From an uncultured Rhizobium sp. (GTDB lineage Bacteria; Pseudomonadota; Alphaproteobacteria; Rhizobiales; Rhizobiaceae), in assembly GCA_945952315.1 (NCBI GenBank), contig CAMFIE010000007.1, positions 1 through 64,000 of the forward strand: a stretch of DNA of 64,000 nucleotides, written 5' to 3'. The translations under genes were made by a program, and so were the position numbers. The notes under the pieces are model-generated. The model saw only the letters and a list, made by a program, of their open reading frames with translations, was not told the origin of the DNA and did no database searches. Shown here piece after piece: positions 17,728 to 26,623 of this stretch; the first letter of the stretch is position 1, and every line of letters starts with the position of its first letter.

Positions 17728-17769
17728 GTCCAAGCCCTCCTTTACGCGAAAACCGGCGGCCTGATGCCC

Positions 17770-18822
17770 TCAGGCCCCCTCTTTCCGGCGATGCCGGGTG
17801 AGGCCCTCGATGATGTTCTGGGCACTTATTGTACCAATTATATTTCCGTTGTCTACTACACCGACGCTTCCAGGACGACGTGAAATTGCATCAAGGATTT
17901 CTAATAGTGGCGTCGTCGGTGTCGCGTTGCCGGAAACGGGGCCGCTGGCGGCTTCCGTCACACCCGGCACCATCACGTCGGCAGCGGTCAGCATGTTGAT
18001 CGGGTTCATGTTTGCCACGAAATCCGCCACATACTGGTTTGCCGGGTTCTTGACGATTTCCTGCGGCGTGCCGCACTGGATGATGCGTCCGCCTTCCATG
18101 ATGGCAATGCGGTTGCCGATGCGGAAAGCTTCGTCCAGATCGTGGCTGACGAACAGGATGGTCTTCTTCAGGCGGCGCTGGAATTCCAGCAATTCATCCT
18201 GAAGACGGGTGCGTATCAGCGGATCGAGCGCCGAGAAGGGCTCGTCCATCAAAAGGATCGGTGCGCCGGTCGCAAAGGCGCGGGCAAGGCCCACGCGCTG
18301 CTGCATGCCGCCCGACAGTTCCTGCACCTTGCGGCCCGACCATTTGGTCAGGTTCACGAGGTCGAGCTGCTCGGCCACGCGGCTTGCCCGCTCCGCATCC
18401 GGCACGCCTGCCAGTTCCAGACCGAAGCCGACATTGTCGGCCACCGTGCGCCAGGGCAGGAGCGCGAATTGCTGGAACACCATCGAGACCACATGCATGC
18501 GGAATTCGCGCAGCGACTTCGGCGTGGTCTTGTAGGGGTTGATCGGTCCGTTCGGCGTGTTGACCTGCACATCGCCGCGAACGACGGGGGCGAGCCCGTT
18601 CACCGCGCGCAGCAGCGTGGATTTGCCCGAGCCGGACAGGCCCATCAGCACCAGAATTTCGCCTTCCTCGATGGTGAGCGAGGCATCGGCCACGCCCAGC
18701 ACGAGGCCGGTTTCCTGGCCGATTTCATCGCGGTTCTTGCCCTGGTCGGCCAGTTTCAGCGCCGGTTCCGGGTTCTTGCCGAAAATGATGCTGACATTGT
18801 TGAAGGTTACGGCAGCGCTCAT
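17770..18822 (-). CDS. choV: choline ABC transporter ATP-binding protein
   Basis: ATPase of a choline/betaine-type (OTCN family) ABC importer, 350 residues. It has Walker A GLSGSGKST, the signature LSGGMQQRVGLARA, Walker B ILLMDEPFSALD and the switch VSHDLDEAF; the long N-terminal insertion with LKLADQGKNRDEI is typical of ChoV/ProV. A C-terminal CBS-like stretch (RPGSVGVVDNGNIIGTISAQ) ends the chain. ATG 18822 overlaps the choW stop as ATGA, indicating translational coupling. Last gene of choX-choW-choV. Confidence 0.94.
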   Translation of the reverse strand: MSAAVTFNNVSIIFGKNPEPALKLADQGKNRDEIGQETGLVLGVADASLTIEEGEILVLMGLSGSGKSTLLRAVNGLAPVVRGDVQVNTPNGPINPYKTTPKSLREFRMHVVSMVFQQFALLPWRTVADNVGFGLELAGVPDAERASRVAEQLDLVNLTKWSGRKVQELSGGMQQRVGLARAFATGAPILLMDEPFSALDPLIRTRLQDELLEFQRRLKKTILFVSHDLDEAFRIGNRIAIMEGGRIIQCGTPQEIVKNPANQYVADFVANMNPINMLTAADVMVPGVTEAASGPVSGNATPTTPLLEILDAISRRPGSVGVVDNGNIIGTISAQNIIEGLTRHRRKEGA

Positions 18823-19694
18823 CCCACATCTCCCGATTCTGCGGTGCGGAACACACGGTCGAGAATGATCGCGAGGATCACGATGCACAGACCGGCTTCA
18901 AAACCCTTGGCGACATTCACGGAATTCAGCGCCCTGACGACCGGAACGCCGAGACCGTTTGCACCCACAAGCGCTGCAATCACCACCATCGACAGCGACA
19001 GCATGATCGTCTGGGTGAGGCCCGCCATGATCTGCGGCATGGCGAAAGGCAGTTCCACCTTGTTCAGCACCTGCCGCGGCGTTGCGCCGAAGCTTTCGGC
19101 TGCTTCCACCAGCGACGGCGGCGTGGAGATGATGCCGAGACGGGTGAGGCGGATCGGCGCCGGAATGGCGAAGATCACGGTTGCGATCAGGCCCGGCACC
19201 ATGCCGAGGCCGAAGAGGATCAGCGCCGGAATGAGATAGACGAAGGTCGGGATGGTCTGCATCAGGTCAAGGATCGGACGCAGGATCGCGTAGAAGGTCG
19301 GATGGCGGGCGGCGAGAATGCCGAGCGGAATGCCGACGGTCATGGAGACGCCGCTCGCGGCCAGCACCAGCGCCAGCGTTTCCGTCGTTTCCTTCCAGTA
19401 GCCCTGGTTGACGATCAGAAGCAGGCCGAGCGCGGTGAACACAACGATGCCCACGGAGCGGCGCATATACCAGGCAAAGGCGGAAAACAGCACGATGATG
19501 AAGAGCGGATAGAGGCTTTCAAGCGGCGTTCCCCGCGTGAACGGGCCCTGAAGCACGAAGAGCAGGGCATTGATGCTGGCTTCCAGCACCACAGACAGAA
19601 AGTTGAACAGCCCCTGGCCGCTCGTCGTCAACCAGTCCACAAAGGCCTTGGCCCCTGCGCCGATCGGAATTTTGGTTTGCGTAAGCCAATCCAC
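18819..19694 (-). CDS. choW: choline ABC transporter permease
   Basis: Inner-membrane permease of 291 residues with several hydrophobic helices and the EAA-like loop EAAESFGATPRQVLNKVELP. GTG 19694 is the likely start: the product then begins VDWLTQTKIPIGAGAKAFVDW as in rhizobial ChoW, and GGGGGG precedes it. A longer in-frame ATG at 19802 would add a charged, non-membrane extension overlapping the intercistronic region. It shares a 4-bp overlap with choV and lies 192 bp downstream of choX, with a hairpin between. Confidence 0.92.
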   Translation of the reverse strand: MDWLTQTKIPIGAGAKAFVDWLTTSGQGLFNFLSVVLEASINALLFVLQGPFTRGTPLESLYPLFIIVLFSAFAWYMRRSVGIVVFTALGLLLIVNQGYWKETTETLALVLAASGVSMTVGIPLGILAARHPTFYAILRPILDLMQTIPTFVYLIPALILFGLGMVPGLIATVIFAIPAPIRLTRLGIISTPPSLVEAAESFGATPRQVLNKVELPFAMPQIMAGLTQTIMLSLSMVVIAALVGANGLGVPVVRALNSVNVAKGFEAGLCIVILAIILDRVFRTAESGDVG

Positions 19695-19844
19695 GGATTT
19701 CCCCCCTGTTCCGAGATTTGAAGACGGGATTAAGAGCCTTTCCCGGAAACGCGTTATCGCGATTGTCCGTCCGGGAACGCACAGAAACGAAGAAACAGGC
19801 ACGCAAGGCGTGCCGGTGTCTGCCGCGCATGCTCAAGAAACAGC

Positions 19845-19873
19845 AAGGGCGGAAAACCGTATTTTCCGCCCTT
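19845..19873 (-). terminator. intercistronic hairpin between choX and choW
   Basis: A 12-bp perfect stem (19845-19856 with 19862-19873) with a five-base loop lies 14 bp after the choX stop. On the minus strand the U run after the stem is poor, so it probably protects the choX 3' end and only partly stops transcription, giving more binding protein than permease. Confidence 0.65.
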
Positions 19874-19886
19874 TTCTGACTGAGGA

Positions 19887-20843
19887 TCAGAGGCCGAGGG
19901 CTGCCTTGACAGCCGCAAGGCCATCCTTGCCGTCAAGCGTCGTCACACCGGCGAGCCAGGGCTCGATGGTGGCGGCATTGGCCTTAAGATATTCGGTTGC
20001 AGCCGCTTCCGGCTCCTGACCGCCATCGGTGATCTTGCCCATGATGTCGCTTTCCATCGGCAGCGTGAAGGCAAGGTTCTGCAGGAGCTTGCCGACATTC
20101 GGGCATTCGGCCGTGTAGCCGCCGCGCACGTTGGTGAACACGTTGGCGCCACCGAAGTTCGGCCCGAAGATATCATCGCCACCCGAAAGGTAGGTGAGCT
20201 TGAAGTTGTTGTTCATCGGATGCGGTGCCCAGCCGAGGAACACGACCGGCTTGCCTTCCTTCTCGGCGCGGGCCACTTCCGCAAGCATGCCCTGCTCGGA
20301 AGATTCCACCACTTCGAAATCCTTCAGGCCGAAGGTGTCCTTGTCGACCATGTCGAGGATCAGGCGGTTGCCGTCATTGCCCGGCTCGATGCCGTAGATC
20401 TTGCCTTCGAGGTCGGCCGAATGGGCGGCGATGTCCTTGAAGTCCTTGATGCCGAGGGCAGCACCCTTCTCGTTGGTGGCGAGCGTGTATTTCGCGCCTT
20501 CGAGGTTGGCGCGCACGACTTCAACCGACTTGTCCTCGCGATAGGGCTTGATGTCGGCTTCCATGGTCGGCATCCAGTTGCCGAGGAAGACGTCGATATC
20601 CTTGTTCTTCAGCGAGGTGTAGGTCACCGGAACGGACAGAACCTTCACATCCGTCTGGTAGCCGAGGGCCTTCAGAACAACAGAGGTGGTTGCGGTGGTT
20701 GCGGTGATGTCGGTCCAGCCAACGTCAGCGAAACGCACGGTGGCGCAGCTTTCCGGGTCAGCGGCCAGCGCCGGCTGAGCCACAAAACCGGCCAGAGATG
20801 CGGTGGATGCAAGGGCAAGAGTAAGGAATGTACGCTTTTTCAT
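19887..20843 (-). CDS. choX: choline ABC transporter substrate-binding protein
   Basis: Periplasmic choline-binding protein, 318 residues, with a signal peptide ending at about PALAAD (residue 26). The OpuAC-type fold shows VRFADVGWTDITATTATT, VFLGNWMPTM and GKPVVFLGWAPHPMN, which supply aromatic residues for a quaternary-ammonium cage. ATG 20843 has GGGAGC seven bases upstream. First gene of choXWV; choline taken up this way is normally converted to glycine betaine, but bet genes are not in this window. A divergent intergenic region of 236 bp separates it from tdk. Confidence 0.94.
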   Translation of the reverse strand: MKKRTFLTLALASTASLAGFVAQPALAADPESCATVRFADVGWTDITATTATTSVVLKALGYQTDVKVLSVPVTYTSLKNKDIDVFLGNWMPTMEADIKPYREDKSVEVVRANLEGAKYTLATNEKGAALGIKDFKDIAAHSADLEGKIYGIEPGNDGNRLILDMVDKDTFGLKDFEVVESSEQGMLAEVARAEKEGKPVVFLGWAPHPMNNNFKLTYLSGGDDIFGPNFGGANVFTNVRGGYTAECPNVGKLLQNLAFTLPMESDIMGKITDGGQEPEAAATEYLKANAATIEPWLAGVTTLDGKDGLAAVKAALGL

Positions 20844-20969
20844 GTGATTGCTCCCATTTTTGTTATCCCCTAGGCAATCATCAATACGGCACATTTTCAA
20901 GTTGCCGTCGCCGATTTGCGTCGGTTTGGACGGCCTTTTTGCGACAGGGCCGGGAAATTGGCTGAAAAG

Positions 20970-21000
20970 TCAATAATAATTGATTTTCGTCAATTCTGAC
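20970..21000. promoter_or_regulatory. inverted repeat in the choX-tdk intergenic region
   Basis: AATTGA (20978-20983) and TCAATT (20990-20995) form a 6-bp inverted repeat with a 6-base spacer. GTCA (20970-20973) and TGAC (20997-21000) flank it as a second symmetric pair. It lies between the divergent choX and tdk promoters and could be an operator; no regulator can be named. Confidence 0.4.
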
Positions 21001-21079
21001 GGTGGAAAAACTGTGGGTTTGTCAAAAAAAAATTCGGGCAGCGCGTTGAAAACCCGCCTTGGCGGGGCGAAAAGCGGCC

Positions 21080-21661
21080 ATGGCCAAGCTTTATTTCAGT
21101 TACGCGGCGATGAATGCCGGCAAATCGACCCTGCTTTTGCAGGCCTCCTACAATTATCAGGAACGCGGTATGCGCACCGCGATCCTGATCGCCGCCTTTG
21201 ATGACCGGGCGGGCAGGGGCCGCATTTCCTCGCGCATCGGTCTTACCGCGGATGCCCATGCCTTCGATCCGGATGAGGATCTTTACGCGCTGGTGGAACG
21301 CATGCATGCCGAAGGGGAGCTGGCTTGCGTCTTTGTCGACGAGGCACAGTTTCTGGCCGAGGCGCAGGTCTGGCAGCTCGCGCGCGTGGCGGACCGGTTG
21401 CATATCCCGGTGATGGCCTACGGGCTTCGCACCGATTTTCAGGGCAAGCTCTTTCCCGGTTCGCGCGAGCTTCTGGCGATTGCCGACGAGTTGCGCGAGG
21501 TGCGCACCATCTGCCACTGCGGGCGCAAGGCCACCATGGTCGCACGGCTTGACGGTGCGGGAAACGTGGTGCGCGAGGGCGCGCAGGTGGATGTGGGCGG
21601 CAACGAGAAATACGTCTCCTATTGCCGCCGGCACTGGTCCGACATCATGAGATGCTACTAA
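21080..21661 (+). CDS. tdk: thymidine kinase
   Basis: Type II thymidine kinase of 193 residues, phosphorylating thymidine in pyrimidine salvage. Walker A is AAMNAGKST (residues about 10-18), Walker B is [10 protein letters not shown], and the lasso/zinc-binding region has CHCGRKA and a later Cys near the C terminus. Base recognition uses [14 protein letters not shown] 21080 is preferred over an upstream in-frame ATG at 21059, since the family starts immediately before [13 protein letters not shown]. Monocistronic and divergent from choX. Confidence 0.95.
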   Translation: MAKLYFSYAAMNAGKSTLLLQASYNYQERGMRTAILIAAFDDRAGRGRISSRIGLTADAHAFDPDEDLYALVERMHAEGELACVFVDEAQFLAEAQVWQLARVADRLHIPVMAYGLRTDFQGKLFPGSRELLAIADELREVRTICHCGRKATMVARLDGAGNVVREGAQVDVGGNEKYVSYCRRHWSDIMRCY

Positions 21662-21804
21662 GGTCGACAGGAAATCCCGTACAGTTTTGATATTCGTCAG
21701 GGGCGCGGCATTCCGCCGTGCGGCACAGCGTTGTGGTTTGTGCTATGAATGGCGCCCGAAAGCCGTACCGCCTCCCGTATGGCTCTGAAATCGAGGTTTT
21801 ACCG

Positions 21805-22191
21805 ATGAAAATCCAGACTGTCGTTCTTGCCGCTGCCTTTGCCCTTTCCGCCGGCGCGGCCCTTGCCGATGGCGATGCAAAGCTTGGCGCTGCCGTCTTC
21901 AAGAAATGCATGGCCTGTCACACGGCCACGGAAGCCAAGAACAAGGTCGGCCCGTCGCTGCAGGGCGTGGTTGGCCGTCCGGTTGCCACGGTCGCCGGTT
22001 ATGCCTATTCGCCGGCGATGAAGACCTTCGGCGAAGGTGGCAAGGTGTGGGACGAAGCAACGCTCACGACCTATCTTGCCGATCCGAAGGGTCTCGTGAA
22101 AGGCACCAAGATGAGCTTTGCCGGTCTGAAGCAGCCCGCGGATGTGGCCAATGTCATCGCCTATCTGAAGAATCCGGCCGCTGCCAACTGA
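21805..22191 (+). CDS. class I c-type cytochrome
   Basis: Periplasmic electron carrier, 128 residues. A cleavable signal peptide (about residues 1-20, ending ALA) precedes a single heme-binding CMACH near residue 39; KMSFAGL near residue 100 provides the axial Met. The spacing and VGPSLQGVVGRP are typical of cytochrome c2/c552-like proteins. ATG 21805 has GAGG nine bases upstream. A terminator follows, so it is a single-gene unit; the redox partner cannot be told from context. Confidence 0.92.
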   Translation: MKIQTVVLAAAFALSAGAALADGDAKLGAAVFKKCMACHTATEAKNKVGPSLQGVVGRPVATVAGYAYSPAMKTFGEGGKVWDEATLTTYLADPKGLVKGTKMSFAGLKQPADVANVIAYLKNPAAAN

Positions 22192-22223
22192 GCATCGACG
22201 GCACTGAAGGTGGACAAATTTGG

Positions 22224-22260
22224 AGGGGCGGAGCGAAAGTTTCGCCCCTTTACTATATTT
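22224..22260 (+). terminator. intrinsic terminator after cytochrome c
   Basis: AGGGGCG (22224-22230) pairs with CGCCCCT (22243-22249); the loop region can extend the stem through GCGAAA/TTTCGC. A T-rich tract TTACTATATTTT follows. Confidence 0.75.
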
Positions 22261-22442
22261 TGACATGCCACTTGTACGGGTGAGTGCCTAACCCACATGT
22301 TCTGATCATCGGAGCCTGCGGCTGCATTCGCCTTTTGCAACAGCTTTGCTATAAGGCATAACTTGATGCGGGGCGGCGCTTCCGGTTTTCGGCGGCGGCA
22401 ATTGAGACGGCCTGGACATACAATCTGAGGGAGATATCCGGC

Positions 22443-23531
22443 ATGGCGAGCATTCAGTCCTTTGAGAAGGAAATCGAGACGACGCGGGCGATGGTGGCCG
22501 AAATGCGCGGCAAGATCGACCAGTCGGGCAAGGTCCTCGACCAGTTCGCCAAGGCCGAGACCAAGATTGGCGACGCGGGCTTCGATATCGAGAATGCGCG
22601 CATCCAGGATGTCATCCAGCAGCAGAAGGTGATGGAGGGCAATATTGCCGATCTGATCATCGGGCTGGAAGACGCGACCAATTCCTTCGGCTCCGAATTC
22701 GAGAGCATGAAGACCTATACCGGCATGGAGAAATTCATCGGCATCTTCTCCAAGGCGAAGGCCCAGCGTATGCGCACCGACCGCGTGCGCAACATGTCGC
22801 TGGCCGGAAACCTGCAGGAGCTTCTGTCGAAGTCGGACACGATCGTCGGCATTCTGAAGGAACAGCGCGCGGTGCTGGACGAGCGCTACAAGAATTCGGA
22901 ATCGAGCCTCGTCAAGGTGATCGAGCGGCGCAAGCTCTCGGTCGCCTCGCTCACCGAAACGCAGAAGCGCATCGAGGCGCTGAACCCGCAGCTGCTCGAC
23001 ATCGAAAACCGCATCGCCGCCTCCACCGATCAGGCCGCCCGCACGGAACTGGAATCGGAGCGCTCGAAACTTGCGACCGAATACAATCAGGCGCAAGCGC
23101 GCGAGCAGGAGCTTCTGGCCGAGAGCCAGACGCTGGAGCGCTACACCTCGATGTTCCAGACCTTCGTGGATTCGCTCAACAACCAGATCGCCGCGCAGAA
23201 CACGCTGATCAACAAGCTCACCATCGATACCGAACAGCGCATCGTGCTTTACAAGGCGCTGGAAGATTCGCTGAAGACAGCCGCGCAGCAGGATGTGGCC
23301 CACAAGATCAACACGCTCGGCAGCCAGGTGGATACGGCGGCGGAAGAAACCATGGCCGGGATCGGCTCCGCCGCCCAGCGCCATATCGGCGACCTTCTGG
23401 AGCTGCACGAGAAGAACATGGTCAACTCGCAGGATATCCAGCGCCGCAAGAAGCTGGCGGACGAAGCCTTTGCCCGCCGCTTCCAGGCGGTGATGGACAA
23501 GCACAACGCCGCCAATTACGCCAAGTCCTGA
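22443..23531 (+). CDS. long coiled-coil cytoplasmic protein, first gene of a five-gene AAA+ operon
   Basis: A 362-residue protein with no signal peptide or membrane segment, almost entirely helical with heptad-like runs (about residues 1-45, 150-230 and 270-350). Its architecture recalls TelA/toxic-anion-resistance proteins (a cytosolic bundle of long helices), but I cannot show sequence homology by eye. GAGGGAG precedes ATG 22443 by nine bases. The gene opens a run of five genes with gaps of 7 and 4 bp and then overlaps of 4 and 8 bp, so it very likely forms a complex with the AAA+ ATPase and the DUF2333 membrane protein. The function is unknown. Confidence 0.8.
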   Translation: MASIQSFEKEIETTRAMVAEMRGKIDQSGKVLDQFAKAETKIGDAGFDIENARIQDVIQQQKVMEGNIADLIIGLEDATNSFGSEFESMKTYTGMEKFIGIFSKAKAQRMRTDRVRNMSLAGNLQELLSKSDTIVGILKEQRAVLDERYKNSESSLVKVIERRKLSVASLTETQKRIEALNPQLLDIENRIAASTDQAARTELESERSKLATEYNQAQAREQELLAESQTLERYTSMFQTFVDSLNNQIAAQNTLINKLTIDTEQRIVLYKALEDSLKTAAQQDVAHKINTLGSQVDTAAEETMAGIGSAAQRHIGDLLELHEKNMVNSQDIQRRKKLADEAFARRFQAVMDKHNAANYAKS

Positions 23532-23538
23532 GCCTTCC

Positions 23539-24684
23539 ATGCAAAGCCCCACGGCGGCGGTTTCCGATTACTTCGCGCGGATGAAGGCAGCCCTGACCGG
23601 GCTGGAGCAGCTGGCGGCGCGCGCTTCTGCCGGTGGTCCGGGCGATATCATGGCGGCAGCCGTTGTCGCGCCCTATCTCCGGCGGCTGAAGGCCTCCTTT
23701 GGCGCCTGGGAAAGCCGGATCGGCTTCATGGAGCAGTTCCGGATTTCCAGGGCCGAAAGCGGCTTTCCCGTGTTCCAGACGGTGCTGGAGCTTGAAAACG
23801 ACCGCGCCACGGCGAAAGACCGGCTGGCGACCATTCCGCCGGTCAAGGCCCTGCGCGAGGAAATGGCCGATTTCATCCTGCGCAACCGCGCCTTTCCCGA
23901 GGCGCTGCAATCGCGCATGGCCGAACGGCTTTATCTGGAACGGCTGGACGGCGCCGAATTCTTCCAGCCGCTGACCCTGCCGGAAACCATTCAGGTGACC
24001 GTCAACCCCGAGACGAAGCGGCCCGCCTGCCTCGTCACATGGGGAACCTATGACGGCACGCAAACGCTGCCGATGGTCTATATGGCCCGCATCGAGGATT
24101 CGTCCGAACGGATGCTGAAGCTGCTCGTGACCCGCGATGGCCAGCTGAACACGGATGTGGCGCTGCCGCTGCCGGTCGGCGGCTATCTCAATCCCGATCT
24201 TGCAAGCGCCTTCGATGCCTTTGTGACGGCGGGCAGCGCCTATTCGCTGACGCCCTCCACCATCGCCACCAACTTGGACCGGGATTTTCCCGATCTCCAT
24301 CCGAAGCGCCTCAGCCGTTTCGTGCTCGGTCCTTTCTATGCCAGCGGGATCACCGAGAACAGCTCGAAGATCAACGAGATCCTCGGCAAGGTTCGCCGCA
24401 CCGAAAATGCCTGGCTGATGACCTGGACGCTGCAGGAAGTGGTCTCGCGCGCGGAAAAGCCCGAGGTGCGCGGCTTCTTCTCCACTACCCCGGCGCAGGA
24501 AGAATTCCACATCGATACCGGCGATCTGGAGGCGGTGCGCATGGGCGTTTCGGCCTATCAGAAACATGCGCTGGTGCCCCATGATGCCTATCAGGCACTC
24601 TATGCCTCCGGCGAGGCCGAGACGATCTTTGACGGTTTCACCGTGCACGTGATTTCCGGCGACAACATTATCAGCGAGGTCTGA
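23539..24684 (+). CDS. unknown protein, second gene of the AAA+ operon
   Basis: A 381-residue soluble protein that I cannot assign to a named family. The first ~120 residues are helical; the middle (about residues 145-215) is strand-rich (ETIQVTVNPETKRPACLVTW, LKLLVTRDGQLNTDVALPLP); the C-terminal third is mixed and ends FDGFTVHVISGDNIISEV. No signal peptide, membrane helix, zinc motif or nucleotide motif is visible. It starts seven bases after the coiled-coil gene and ends four bases before the ATPase, with only a weak ribosome site, which suggests translational coupling. It is probably a dedicated partner or adaptor of the ATPase. Confidence 0.78.
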   Translation: MQSPTAAVSDYFARMKAALTGLEQLAARASAGGPGDIMAAAVVAPYLRRLKASFGAWESRIGFMEQFRISRAESGFPVFQTVLELENDRATAKDRLATIPPVKALREEMADFILRNRAFPEALQSRMAERLYLERLDGAEFFQPLTLPETIQVTVNPETKRPACLVTWGTYDGTQTLPMVYMARIEDSSERMLKLLVTRDGQLNTDVALPLPVGGYLNPDLASAFDAFVTAGSAYSLTPSTIATNLDRDFPDLHPKRLSRFVLGPFYASGITENSSKINEILGKVRRTENAWLMTWTLQEVVSRAEKPEVRGFFSTTPAQEEFHIDTGDLEAVRMGVSAYQKHALVPHDAYQALYASGEAETIFDGFTVHVISGDNIISEV

Positions 24685-24688
24685 CCCC

Positions 24689-26623
24689 ATGTCCGCTCCC
24701 ACTGGCCTCAATGCCGGACTGACCGCGATTTCCGAAGAGGATGTGGCCCGGCATCTTGCGACCGCCCAGTCGCTTGTCACCCGTTTCTTGGCTCTGGAGG
24801 CACCCGATGCGCCGGGCGGCACGGCGCTTGCCGGCACCGGCCGCCGCTTCATTTCGCCCGTCAGCACCGGTGGGGTTTCCAAAAGCCGCGAGGTGGAGCT
24901 GCAAAAGACGGTTTCGGCGCTCCGGCCTTCCGATCCGCTTCTGTCTCCGGATGCGCATACGCTGCTTTATCGTGCCCGGCGTGGCGTGCAGGTGGCGCTT
25001 GCGGTTGCGGCGGAATTTGCCCGGCAGACGGATCTGGAGCCGCTGCAGGCGCGCAACACGCAAAGCCCGCTTCAGGGCGCCGACGGCGAGCGTTTTCGCG
25101 CGCTTTTGAATGCGGGCGCCTATGTGGCGGCCTTCACCTTCGCGGCCTATCTCTCCCGCATGCTGCCGGGCGAGGGGCAGCCGGGCGAGGATGTGCCGGA
25201 GCCCGCCTATCTGTTCGACACGCCGCAGGATGCGATGAAAAGCCTTGTCGCCGGGCTGGACCGGGCGATCTCCGGCAAGCCGGATGATGCCGCAATGCTT
25301 TTGGCCGCCCGCGCCTTTGCACGGGTTTCCATCGAGGGGCTGCTCACGCGCAAGGGCCGCTTCACCGGTCTTCAGGCCTTTGCCAATACCCATGTGAAGC
25401 TTGAAGGCGAGGATTTCACGCTCGACGGTTTCGAGGTTGCGCCCGGCAACCGGGCAAAGCCGCTTGTAATGACCTTCCGCAAGCCGGAAGAGATCATCGG
25501 CAACCACATCGCCAAATATCAGGCCATGCGTCTTGCCCGCATGATCGTGGCCTATGATTTCGAGCGGCAGCTGAACCCTTTCGTGGAGTTGGGCGGCTTC
25601 CTCTTCACCTTCATCGGCGACGGCATGCCGGGGACCGGCAAGACCATGCTGATCCAGATGACGGCGGGCCTGATCAACGATTACTGCCAGATGGCAGGCT
25701 ATGCCTTCCATTACGAGAATTTCGGCGTCGACCAGATTTCCTCCTATCAGGGCAAGTCGGGGCAGAACTGCAAGGACTTCATCAACAATGTGATGAACCC
25801 GCGGCTGATCGGTTTCGGCACCATCGATGATGTCGATCAGGTGGCGGCGCGGCGCAATGACGACCGGGCGTCTGCCGGTCAGCAGGAGGTGACCGCCGTT
25901 TTGATGGAAAGCTTTGCGGGCGCCTCCACCGTGGTGCGCGGCAATTGCAGTTTCGGCATGTTCTCCAACTATCCGGAAAATGTCGATGATGCGCTGCGCC
26001 AGCGCGCCGGCGCCCGCTGGCTGGTGGACGGGCCGCAGACCCGCGAGGACTATGTCGATATTTTCGCGACCCTCGTCGGCAAGAACCACGAGATCCCGCC
26101 GGGCGAGCATCAGCTGCTTGCAGGCCAGGAGATCCGCAAGGCCGTGACCTCTTCCTATGCCGGGCATGACCGGCCGAAGGAAGACGGGCTGCTTGCCGTC
26201 TGGGAGCGGTTCGAGAAGGAGCGGGGCGGGGTGAAGACGCTCGATGACATCGGCACCTATCTCTACCGCATCAAGGAAGTGGAGCCGCGCTTTACCGGAC
26301 GCGCGATCAAGAACATCACCGACGCGATCAAGATGCGGGCCATGGATGTGGACCTGCCGGACGACTGGTTTGCCGCCCCCGATGCGTTTCTGCACAAGAG
26401 CTACGACGAGAAGAAGGCGATGATTTCCGCCCTTCGCGGGCCGATCACGCTGGAGATGGTGCTGCAGGAAATCAACCGCTATGCCGACAGCGAATTCCGC
26501 TACACCGACAAATCCGACGCCGCCGCCATCACCGACATCATCCGCCGCGAACGCCAGCGCGAACGCGCCATCACCGAAATCGAAGCCATGAAGCGCGACG
26601 GCCGCTGGGAGAGCGGGCGGTGA
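24689..26623 (+). CDS. AAA+ ATPase with a large N-terminal domain, third gene of the operon
   Basis: A 644-residue ATPase. About 290 residues of mostly helical N-terminal sequence precede the AAA+ core: Walker A GMPGTGKT at residues 312-319, Walker B GFGTIDDVD at about 375-383 (an IDDVD variant of the usual DExD), sensor-1-like CSFGMFSNYPENVDDALRQR with the Asn, and an arginine-finger candidate in that last string. A helical C-terminal region rich in RxRE repeats ends the chain. It has no protease or nuclease domain, so it is likely a remodelling ATPase. Its stop overlaps the next GTG start by 4 bp. Confidence 0.88.
   Translation: MSAPTGLNAGLTAISEEDVARHLATAQSLVTRFLALEAPDAPGGTALAGTGRRFISPVSTGGVSKSREVELQKTVSALRPSDPLLSPDAHTLLYRARRGVQVALAVAAEFARQTDLEPLQARNTQSPLQGADGERFRALLNAGAYVAAFTFAAYLSRMLPGEGQPGEDVPEPAYLFDTPQDAMKSLVAGLDRAISGKPDDAAMLLAARAFARVSIEGLLTRKGRFTGLQAFANTHVKLEGEDFTLDGFEVAPGNRAKPLVMTFRKPEEIIGNHIAKYQAMRLARMIVAYDFERQLNPFVELGGFLFTFIGDGMPGTGKTMLIQMTAGLINDYCQMAGYAFHYENFGVDQISSYQGKSGQNCKDFINNVMNPRLIGFGTIDDVDQVAARRNDDRASAGQQEVTAVLMESFAGASTVVRGNCSFGMFSNYPENVDDALRQRAGARWLVDGPQTREDYVDIFATLVGKNHEIPPGEHQLLAGQEIRKAVTSSYAGHDRPKEDGLLAVWERFEKERGGVKTLDDIGTYLYRIKEVEPRFTGRAIKNITDAIKMRAMDVDLPDDWFAAPDAFLHKSYDEKKAMISALRGPITLEMVLQEINRYADSEFRYTDKSDAAAITDIIRRERQRERAITEIEAMKRDGRWESGR

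Noticed and set aside
24671-26395. A 574-codon minus-strand frame opposite the AAA+ ATPase
   Set aside because: It is the shadow of a gene with clear Walker motifs, with atypical composition and no ribosome site.
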